In this document: in pieces, positions 1-5,900 of the stretch
How the letters are laid out: every line of letters begins with the position of its first letter
How positions within the stretch are numbered: the stretch's first letter is position 1
Source of the DNA: Opitutia bacterium
GTDB lineage: Bacteria > Verrucomicrobiota > Verrucomicrobiia > Opitutales > UBA953
Length of the DNA: 8,054 bases
Direction of reading: 5' to 3'
Assembly: GCA_021204635.1 (NCBI GenBank)
Contig: JAJPZB010000187.1
Location: 1-8,054, forward strand
Made by a program: the position numbers and the translations under genes
The notes under the pieces: generated by a model
The model's input: the letters and a program-made list of their open reading frames with translations, nothing else
What the model was told of the DNA's origin: nothing
Database searches by the model: none

Positions 1-106
1 GTTAGCGGGAGGGGACCGCGTTAGCGGTGAGGGAGTGTGTTGGTTGTGCGTCGCCTGACTCCGCTCCCCACCACCAACCCCTCCGAAAAAAATCCCCACC
101 ACAAAC
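1..106 (+). repeat. Left arm of long imperfect inverted repeat
   Basis: This stretch is the near reverse complement of 1122-1244, on the far side of the PEP-CTERM gene. Bases 1-40 match 1205-1244 with two mismatches. Bases 41-106 match 1122-1204 with a few mismatches and small indels, plus one 19-nt insertion (1159-1177) in the right arm. The arm contains the direct repeat GTTAGCGG (1-8 and 20-27), a GCGGTGAGGGA module, and a C-rich unit CCACCAACCC (71-80). It begins at the first base of the window, so it may extend further left. No gene is supported in 1-215. Confidence 0.85.
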
Positions 107-155
107 CGTGCAACAAAGCTCCGCCACTGACCCAAAACTTTTAAATAAAAAAGCC

Positions 156-185
156 TTGACGGATTTAGGGGGGGGTAAGCAAAAT
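156..185 (+). promoter_or_regulatory. Candidate sigma-70-type promoter with G8 spacer tract
   Basis: TTGACG (156-161) matches five of six bases of the -35 consensus. CAAAAT (180-185) matches four of six bases of the -10 consensus, at a spacing of 18. The spacer contains a run of eight G (168-175). This would place the transcript start near 192 and give a leader of about 75 nt before the ATG at 267. The -35 is convincing and the -10 is weak, so the promoter assignment is tentative. Confidence 0.4.
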
Positions 186-266
186 TCCCGTTACTGTTCT
201 ATTGAGCTCTAACTATTGTCGGAAAACGTCCGGCAGGTCCAACAAGGCAGGAAAAAGATAAATACT

Positions 267-1004
267 ATGAAAAAATTACTCACAACCGCAGCATTGCTCA
301 CAATCGGCACTGCTGCTTCATTCGCAACGGAGTTTACGTTGATCGGAAACTCCGATGGCAATTACACAAATGTGTCGGTCAGCGACGGTCGTGCAGCATT
401 CGAGACGATCACGCTCGACGAAGAAACGACGCTATCCAACGGCGCAGTGCTATCCGGAAGCGATTACAGCTGGAGTATCTCGTTTACCGTGGATAGCTTC
501 ACATCGGCAAGTTCGAGTGGAGACTCTGCAACGAGCGAAGCTTCTATCTTTTCTGTGAGCAGTGGCGACGGGGTCGGCTCCGGTTACGGCGTCATTGCCT
601 ACGCGGGAGAGAGTGATACGGTCTATTATTCGTTGACGAGTGATGTTCATGACAAAGGCTCTGATTCATCGGAGATTATAGGTTCAATTGAGGCTACCAA
701 TGGTTCGACTTCGATGACGATTAGTTGGGATGCTGTCGCGAAGACACTTTCGCTCAGCGTGGGAGAAACGACTGTCAAGTCCGGTTCTCTCGATAGTGCT
801 GTTTCGCTGACTACCTATGTCACCGACGCTACTATTGGGCAGGACGGTTCCTCGGTGTTCTGGACAAATGGTGGCAAAAATCCCATCTCCGAAATCTCGC
901 TGAGCGTTACGGCAGTTCCTGAACCTTCGATGTTTGGCTTGCTCGCAGGACTTGGTGCGATTGGGTTGGTGGCGGCACGCCGCCGCCGCAACCGCAAGGC
1001 ATAA
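267..1004 (+). CDS. PEP-CTERM sorting-domain secreted protein
   Basis: The product is 245 residues and is probably exported and then processed by an exosortase at its C-terminus. The ATG at 267 is chosen because it starts a classic signal peptide (MKK, hydrophobic core, ASFA at 17-20, likely cleavage before T21). The reading frame is open further upstream to a TTG at 216, but that would bury the signal. A weak AGGA lies about 15 nt upstream. The mature part has no cysteine, is rich in Ser, Thr, Gly and Asp, and alternates as beta-strand sequence. A concanavalin A/LamG-like fold is possible but unproven. The C-terminus has VPEPS (217-221), a hydrophobic segment (222-237) and RRRRNRK (238-244), the standard PEP-CTERM tripartite signal. 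In this family such proteins go to the cell surface or extracellular matrix. The ligand is unknown. The gene is monocistronic, with its own terminator, and is enclosed by inverted repeats. Confidence 0.92.
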   Translation: MKKLLTTAALLTIGTAASFATEFTLIGNSDGNYTNVSVSDGRAAFETITLDEETTLSNGAVLSGSDYSWSISFTVDSFTSASSSGDSATSEASIFSVSSGDGVGSGYGVIAYAGESDTVYYSLTSDVHDKGSDSSEIIGSIEATNGSTSMTISWDAVAKTLSLSVGETTVKSGSLDSAVSLTTYVTDATIGQDGSSVFWTNGGKNPISEISLSVTAVPEPSMFGLLAGLGAIGLVAARRRRNRKA

Positions 1005-1047
1005 TTATCTGCGACAACAAACGCGGGCAGGGCGCTCGCGCAAGAAG

Positions 1048-1083
1048 AAAGCTCTTCGGCAACAATGCCGGAGAGCTTTTTTG
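1048..1083 (+). terminator. Rho-independent terminator of the PEP-CTERM gene
   Basis: The left arm 1048-1061 (AAAGCTCTTCGGCA) pairs with 1066-1079 as a 14-bp stem with a single G-U pair. The loop is ACAA (1062-1065), and a run of six T follows the GC part of the stem (1077-1082). It lies 43 nt after the stop codon. Because of the A-run at its left base it may also act weakly on the minus strand. Confidence 0.93.
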
Positions 1084-1121
1084 TTTGTGGTGGTGGCGGA
1101 TTTGGGTTGGTGGTGGGATGA

Positions 1122-1244
1122 GTTTGTGGTGGGGTTTTTTCGGAGGGGTTGGTGGTGGAGAATTGGGTTGGTGGCGGGGAGCGAAGTCAGGCGCCGTTCA
1201 ACGGACACACTCCCTCACCGCTATCGTGGTCCCCTCCCGCTAAC
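1122..1244 (-). repeat. Right arm of long imperfect inverted repeat
   Basis: This is the reverse-complement partner of 1-106. It carries an additional 19 nt (1159-1177) that itself contains one more GGGTTGGTGG unit (1165-1174), so the difference looks like duplication of the unit. It also includes a short palindrome CCGTTCAACGG (1195-1205). The outer end is CCCGCTAAC at 1236-1244, the reverse complement of the window's first nine bases. Confidence 0.85.
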
Positions 1245-1254
1245 TTAGCGGGAG
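1234..1254. repeat. Perfect 10-bp palindrome with 1-nt centre
   Basis: CTCCCGCTAA (1234-1243), a central C (1244), then TTAGCGGGAG (1245-1254). It lies exactly at the outer end of the right inverted-repeat arm, as if two repeat ends of opposite orientation had been joined head to head. There is no T-run, so it is not an obvious terminator. It also lies between the two convergent terminators. Confidence 0.85.
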
Positions 1255-1276
1255 AATCGCGCATTGCATGCACGAA

Positions 1277-1500
1277 TAATTGCCGCCACCAACCCGCCGC
1301 GACAAAGCCAATTCTCACCACTCCACCTCCGACATAAATCCTACCACCAACCCACGCTCACCACAAACCTGCCACCACAAAGCCGTGAGGGACGTTAGTC
1401 CCGAACAAATCCGTGTGACAATTCTCTGCGGAACTTTGCCACCACCACCAACCCAATACCTCGCCACTAACCCTCGCCACCAACCCTGCCGCAACAATCA
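1277..1500 (-). repeat. Non-coding mosaic of CCACCAACCC units between convergent genes
   Basis: No gene is supported here. The plus strand is C-rich and G-poor and carries CCACCAACCC at 1286-1295, 1344-1353, 1445-1454 and 1477-1486, with a one-base variant at 1464-1473. These are reverse complements of the GGGTTGGTGG units at 1104-1113, 1146-1155 and 1165-1174. Between them, 1381-1407 resembles the GCGGTGAGGGA module of 20-40 and contains the hairpin GGGAC-GTTA-GTCCC (1389-1402). The order module-then-CCACCAACCC is the same as in the left arm, so this is probably a diverged member of one repeat family. Confidence 0.75.
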
Positions 1501-1529
1501 AACCGGTCGTTGAAAGTTGGCTTTGCGAC

Positions 1530-1563
1530 AAAAAAGCGTTCCCGCCGATATTGACGGGAACGC
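1530..1563 (-). terminator. Rho-independent terminator of the minus-strand gene cluster
   Basis: Read on the minus strand, GCGTTCCCGTC pairs with GGCGGGAACGC as an 11-bp stem with one T-G pair and a 6-nt loop. Six T follow (1535 down to 1530). It lies 32 nt beyond the stop codon of the 1596-2018 gene and faces the plus-strand terminator at 1048-1083. Confidence 0.93.
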
Positions 1564-1595
1564 GACATGGAAGGGGGACGAGACGCGGAGATCAG

Positions 1596-2018
1596 TTAGA
1601 AGCGCGGCTCGGAGATGTGGACATCGCCGGCGTTTATGGAAATGTTTTCGCCGAGCGACCAGATTTTGTCGTCAATGAGGAACTTGAACGAAATCGGACC
1701 GTTGTCCGTTTCGGCGAGCCAGTGCCATTCCGTGTCATTTTCGCAGATCATTGGAATGCCTTGCTCCCAGCTGAGGCCCGCACCTTCGCCGCGGATGTAG
1801 AGCATTCTGCCCCAGCCCACGTCAACGTGCGCGACTATGCGCGTCAATTTGGATTCCGGCTCTTTCTTGGCTTTGACGGGAGTGGCCGTCTTGACCTTTG
1901 CCGGCGCTTTTGGCGCGCAAGCGGTAACGACGGCGACTTTCGCCGGTTTGCTCGCGACTTTTTTCGGAGCAACTGCCTTGCATGTCGTCTTCGTTTTTGT
2001 CGTTTTTATGCTTTTCAT
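1596..2018 (-). CDS. Lys/Ala-rich tail fused to CBM20/48-like (starch-binding-fold) domain
   Basis: The product is 140 residues with ATG at 2018 and no Shine-Dalgarno sequence. Residues 1-57 are a low-complexity basic tail with 16 Lys and only two acidic residues, with repeated APK, PAK and VKA patterns similar to histone H1-like bacterial proteins, and cysteines at 13 and 34. Residues 58-140 form a compact domain (RIVAHVDVGWG, LYIRGEGAGLSW at 73-84, then Trp-rich EWHW at 97-100 and FKFLIDDKIWSLGEN). By memory of the family, its pattern resembles CBM20/CBM48 or AMPK glycogen-binding beta-sandwich domains common in Verrucomicrobiota. There is no signal peptide, so it is probably cytoplasmic. 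Its function is unknown. Binding of glycogen, or bridging of a polyanion and a glycan, are possibilities only. It has its own promoter upstream and a strong terminator downstream. Confidence 0.8.
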   Translation of the reverse strand: MKSIKTTKTKTTCKAVAPKKVASKPAKVAVVTACAPKAPAKVKTATPVKAKKEPESKLTRIVAHVDVGWGRMLYIRGEGAGLSWEQGIPMICENDTEWHWLAETDNGPISFKFLIDDKIWSLGENISINAGDVHISEPRF

Positions 2019-2047
2019 AACTGAACCAATTTTAACTATTCATTTAC

Positions 2048-2071
2048 TTCGATTGAGCTTCCCCAATCGAA
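2048..2071 (-). other. Leader hairpin upstream of the Lys-rich gene
   Basis: TTCGATTG (2048-2055) and CAATCGAA (2064-2071) form a perfect 8-bp inverted repeat with an 8-nt loop. It falls in the predicted 5' leader of the 2018-1596 gene, about 30 nt before its ATG, and is not followed by a T-run. It could be an mRNA-stabilising stem, a protein-binding site, or a poor terminator of smpB. Confidence 0.55.
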
Positions 2072-2088
2072 AGACAGGAGAAAGGACA

Positions 2089-2116
2089 AGTCTAATGATT
2101 GGACGACATTTGTCAA
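2089..2116 (-). promoter_or_regulatory. Promoter for the Lys-rich/CBM-like gene
   Basis: On the minus strand, TTGACA (2116-2111) is a perfect -35 and TAGACT (2094-2089) is a four-of-six -10, spaced 16 nt. It begins 17 nt after the smpB stop codon and would give a leader of about 64 nt. This makes the last gene at least partly independent of smpB. Confidence 0.6.
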
Positions 2117-2132
2117 ACTTTTCTGAAAATTT

Positions 2133-2606
2133 TTATCGTCTGCGCCCGAGGGCACGGCGGATTGTCCGCTCGTCGTCTCGCTTCTTGATATCCGCACGTT
2201 TGTCGTAAAGTTTCTTACCTTTGCCAACTGCTATCAAAAGTTTGGCAAGTCCGTGGGCAAAATAAATTTTGAGTGGAACAATGGTTTTGCCTCCGACTTT
2301 TGTCTCTTCCGCAAGCCTTCTAATTTCTTTTGCGTGGAGCAAAATTTTGCGCGGGCGATAGGGGTTGTGGTTGTGCGTGTTGCCGAAATCGTATTCCGAG
2401 ATGTGAGCGTGGTAGAGCGTAGGGATCATGTCGGAATCTATGCGCACGAAGGCGTCTGCAATGTTGCCGCGTCCGTTGCGCAACGCTTTAACCTCCGTTC
2501 CCGTCAGCGCGATTCCCGCCTCGAAGCGTTCTCCGAGTTCGTAGTCGCGAGCCGCCTTCGGGTTTCTGATGTCGGCGACTCTTTTGTTGTCCTTTTTCTT
2601 GCTCAC
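2133..2606 (-). CDS. smpB: SsrA-binding protein SmpB
   Basis: SmpB binds the tRNA-like end of tmRNA and delivers it to stalled ribosomes for trans-translation. The 157-residue product matches the usual SmpB size. Conserved features in order: NPKAARDYEL (15-24), FEAGIALTGTEVKALRNG (28-45), the HISEYDFGN and NPYRPRKILLH core, a VPLKIYF strand, and the C-terminal tail GKGKKLYDKRADIKKRD that enters the mRNA channel and decoding site. The start is GTG at 2606. No ATG, GTG or TTG occurs between it and the conserved core, so this start is forced. Oddly, the start codon directly follows the T-run of a terminator-like hairpin and has no ribosome binding site. rpoZ lies 72 nt upstream. No tmRNA gene is visible in the window. 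Confidence 0.97.
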   Translation of the reverse strand: MSKKKDNKRVADIRNPKAARDYELGERFEAGIALTGTEVKALRNGRGNIADAFVRIDSDMIPTLYHAHISEYDFGNTHNHNPYRPRKILLHAKEIRRLAEETKVGGKTIVPLKIYFAHGLAKLLIAVGKGKKLYDKRADIKKRDDERTIRRALGRRR

Positions 2607-2655
2607 AAAAAAATAGGGCAGAGCCTTTTCCGCGCATTTGGGAAAAGCTCTGCCC
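2607..2655 (-). terminator. Terminator-like hairpin between rpoZ and smpB
   Basis: On the minus strand, GGGCAGAGC-TTTTCC (2655-2641) pairs with GGAAAA-(G)-GCTCTGCCC (2631-2616) as a 15-bp stem with one bulged base and a 9-nt loop. TATTTTTTT follows (2615-2607). It starts 23 nt after the rpoZ stop and ends at the base before the smpB GTG. It is a textbook intrinsic terminator in an unusual place, and may act as an attenuator for smpB. Confidence 0.9.
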
Positions 2656-2678
2656 GCGGAAAATCTGCTCGCGTCTGC

Positions 2679-2894
2679 TTAGTCGCGCAGCAACTCGTCG
2701 GGGAGCTCGTATGAAAGCTTGCCCTCGATGATTTCGCGGAGCGCTACGTCTTCCGGCTCGAGCTTTTCGAGCGTGTCGATAAGCGGCTCCATGCCTTCGT
2801 GTTGGAGTTGGCGAACGCGTTTGGAGACGACGTTGATGAGAATGTTCGGGTCAGAGATGACCTTGCTTGCCTGTTTCAGATAATCTTCTCTCAC
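2679..2894 (-). CDS. rpoZ: DNA-directed RNA polymerase omega subunit
   Basis: Omega is the small subunit that folds and stabilises beta-prime in RNA polymerase. The product is 71 residues, starting at GTG 2894. The frame is open upstream to an ATG at 3038, but that would overlap the AsmA-like gene and add 48 unrelated residues. Conserved parts: an N-terminal helix (REDYLKQASKVI), NVVSKRVRQL (21-30), the motif EDVALREIIEGKLSYEL (48-64) that matches the ALREI.EGKI signature of omega, and a short acidic end. There is no clear Shine-Dalgarno sequence. A 97-nt gap separates it from the AsmA-like stop and contains an inverted repeat. A terminator follows 23 nt after its stop, just before smpB. Confidence 0.92.
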   Translation of the reverse strand: MREDYLKQASKVISDPNILINVVSKRVRQLQHEGMEPLIDTLEKLEPEDVALREIIEGKLSYELPDELLRD

Positions 2895-2911
2895 TGTGAA
2901 AAAAGTTGAAC

Positions 2912-2943
2912 TGCCAAAATTGAAAAAAAATAGGAATTTGGCA
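2912..2943 (-). other. Inverted repeat in the rpoZ upstream region
   Basis: TGCCAAAATT (2912-2921) and AATTTGGCA (2935-2943) are inverted with one bulged base. They enclose an A-rich loop with eight A on the plus strand (a T-run on the minus strand). The element is 18 nt upstream of the rpoZ GTG. It may be an operator or a leader stem. I could not assign a good promoter here, although TTGCCA (2944-2939 on the minus strand) could serve as a -35. Confidence 0.4.
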
Positions 2944-2991
2944 AGCGCGAAAACGCGCAGAGGCGCTGTTTTTGCTTCCGTGTGAGCCGAT

Positions 2992-5900
2992 TTACTTCGC
3001 GCGCAAGAGTTGCGGCGGGCGCGTCCCGATGTCTCCAATGGGCCCGGAAATTTTCAAAATCGGGCCCTCGACGTAGCCATCGGCGTCGATTCCGCCGCTC
3101 GCGAACTTCGTTGTCTTCATCAATTCGGCAAGGTCTCCGCGCGCGCCGACGCGGAGCATGAACTCGGAATCCCACTTCGACACCGGCAAATCGTCCTTCG
3201 GGAGAACTTCGCCGGAGCCCCAAATATTGATGGATTCGCCGCGCACATTCACCCGCCCGACGCGAATTATTTCCGCGTTTCCGCGAGCTTCGACGAGGCA
3301 GGAATTGAATGAAAAATCGGACAAATATTTCTGCAGATCCTGCACGCCGAGCGCCATGCGGCTCGCCGCCGGCGCCGCTTTTTTCGCCAATCCTCCAAGC
3401 ATTCCGGCGAGCTCCGCGCCTGCCGACGCGAGGTTTTCCATGAGCTCTGCCTTTTCGCCGCCGAATTTGAGCGCGCGCAAACGCCCGTTTTCCCCGACCA
3501 ATCGCGCCTCCCATTCCAAATTTTCCGGCAGATCGTCCGCCGTCGCAGCCGTCGAGTTCCCGCGCACCTGAATGCCGAACTTGCCCTCCGCCGGCGCCTG
3601 CGAGCCCTCTCGCGAAAACGCCTCAAACACGCTTGCGAGCTGAGCATTTTTCAGCGAAACCTTGAAATTTGCCGCCGCGCCCGCCGCAGAATCCGTCGCC
3701 GCAAAATCGCCTTTCAGCTGCCCCGAAAAAACGTTGTTCGACGCGAAATTTCCGCTCAAATTTTCCGGCGACATCGCAAATTCGCCGTCGCAGCCGCCGA
3801 TGGAATTGCCAAAAACCGTGAGATTTTGCGCGCGAAATTCAACGTCGCCCGAGACGCGCTGCTCCGTCTTCACCTTCGCCGCGCCCGCGCTGCCGCCGCT
3901 TTGCGACGCGCTTCCTGTCAAGATTTTTCCGGCGGGCTCTTTGCTTTTCCCGCCGCCGACGCCCTTCGCCGCAGCCGCGTTGTCGTGCTGCCTCCGGCGC
4001 AGAATGCTCGCGAGCGCGACGGCGTCTGTGAGCTCTGCCTTCGGGGAAAACACCTTGGCGGCAAAATCCGTGTTTTGCGTGTTGATGTCGAAATCCAGGC
4101 GCGAAAATTTTGCGCGAATTTCCGATTCGCCGTTGCCGGAAAAAGTCAGCCGCAACCGCGCCTTTTCGTCTTTTTCCGCCTCGTGCGCGAACTGCAAGTC
4201 GAGCTTTTCGATCTTGGTTTCGGGATTTTTTGCGGCGCAAAGCCCGTAGAGCTTCAAGTCCAAATTGCCGGTTTGCTTGCGGGAATTTATGCCGGCGTCA
4301 AGCGCAAATGTGCCCGCGCCCACGTTTTCAAATTCGGAGAGCAGGGGCTGGGCAAAAATTCCGCCCGCGTCGCCGGAAACTTTCCCGCGAATTTCCTCGA
4401 TCGCAGTCCCGTAAATCGACAGGAACAAATCGCCCTGCGCGAGTTTGTCGCCGGCGGCATCGTGCAACCGCGCGCCTTCGAGCGCGACGATTGTGCGGCA
4501 TTTTCCCGCGCTGTCGAAGCCCACGGAAACGAAGCTTTTGCCGGATTTCAGCGAGAGATTTTCGAGCATCGTTTCGCCGCTGCGGCTCATGGAAAAATCG
4601 CGAATTGTGCCGCCTTCGTCGTTGCTAAATTCCACGGCGCCGTTTTCGCTCTTCGCGAGCAGTCTCCCCGTCAGCGTCCCCGCGAAGGCAAAATTTCCCG
4701 TCAGCGGATTGAGCAATTCGAGTGGAAATTCGTCCGCCACAATTTCAAACGGGGTGTCGAGCAACATTTTCAGCGAATCGCCTTGCTGCAAAACCAAGTT
4801 TTCCGTCCGCACATAGAAGAGGCGCGAGCGCTCGCGGGCAAGGTCCGAGAGCGAAAATTCCAAGAGCGTCAAGTCGAGATGCTCGTCGGAAATCCGCGCC
4901 TTTATCGCTGCCTGCGCTCCGAGCTTTCGCCCGCGCGAAAAGGCGTCGAATCCGGCGAGCGCGCAGAGCGCCGCAAAGTTTTCGTTCAAGGCCAAGCCGG
5001 CGGAAAATTCCGTGTCTTTGCCGGACAAATCCGCCGTCGCCGAGAAATTAAAATTGCCGTCAAGCAATTTCGCGCCCACGTGATTTTCAGGCTCGTGGGA
5101 AATCTTTCCCGCCTTCGCGACGACGCGGACTTTCCCCTCGCTGAAACGCGCCTTGAGCGGAATTTCCAGCTCGAGAATCTGCGGGTTTCTCGTATTGTCG
5201 CTACGCACGAGGCCGGAGATTTTCAGCGGCTCTGCGCTGCTCAGCACGAGGTTTCCGGCGGGGTCGCCGCTCATGTCGAGTTCGCCCGAGAGCGCGCCCT
5301 CCGTGAAGGAAAACGCGGAAAAATTCTCCGACAAAAATTCGTCGATGTCCGGCGCGATGACGGAAAGTGGCGCGTCGTCGAAACTCAACGTCGCGATTTT
5401 TTCATCGGCGGTGGCGTTTGTTGCCACAACGATTTCGCCGGCGTCGTTGCGCGAGAATGCAAGCGGCTTTGTCGTGGAAATTTCCGCCAGCGTCTCGGAA
5501 GTCCCGCCTGCGAGCCCTGCAAAAATTTTCGCTGACAAATTTTCCACCGCGAATTTCTCCGGCGCGACGACGAGTTTCGCATTGCCGCGGAAGCCCAGAT
5601 TGGAAAAAGAATTGGTGCGCATGAACGCCGCGACGGAGGGCAAGGCGTTGTCGGCGGGAACGATGGAAAAATCGTAACTCGGCTCCACGCAGAGCTCTTT
5701 CTCGCGAATGTTGCCGGAAATTTTGCACGCGCTGACGCCACTGATTTTTGCCTCCACCACGCTCTCGAAAATCGACAAATCGATGTCGAAATTTCCCGCC
5801 ACCGTGCCGTCTGCGAGCGAGATTTCACCGACCTTTCGGCTTTGTTGCGAGCCATTGCCGTCGCCACTGTTGCCGGTGCTTGCCTCGAAAATTTCCAAGT

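Noticed and set aside
216..266. TTG start at 216 for the PEP-CTERM gene
   Set aside because: It would put 17 polar residues before a canonical MKK-type signal peptide. The ATG at 267 is the sensible start.
934..1337. Small open frames in 934-1513 on either strand
   Set aside because: They translate the repeat units and the terminator into low-complexity Trp/Arg/Gly or Pro/Thr/His strings and have no start signals.
1277..1500. CRISPR array
   Set aside because: The units are only about 10 nt, irregularly spaced, and occur in both orientations across the intergenic regions. There are no uniform repeats and spacers and no cas genes.
2950..2991. Terminator after the AsmA-like gene (GCGCG-TTTT-CGCGC)
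   Set aside because: The stem is only 5 bp and the T-run is about 13 nt away, inside another inverted repeat. This is not a convincing intrinsic terminator.
2895..3038. Upstream ATG extension of rpoZ to 3038
   Set aside because: It would add 48 residues with no similarity to omega and overlap the AsmA-like coding end. The conserved family N-terminus begins at GTG 2894.
3826..5535. 569-codon open frame on the plus strand opposite the AsmA-like gene
   Set aside because: Its translation is rich in Arg, Ala and Phe with no recognisable domain or start signal. It lies wholly inside the AsmA-like gene, whose strong codon bias (GAA/AAA/TTC-type codons) opens the antisense frame. Other long antisense frames in 3000-6500 are rejected for the same reason.
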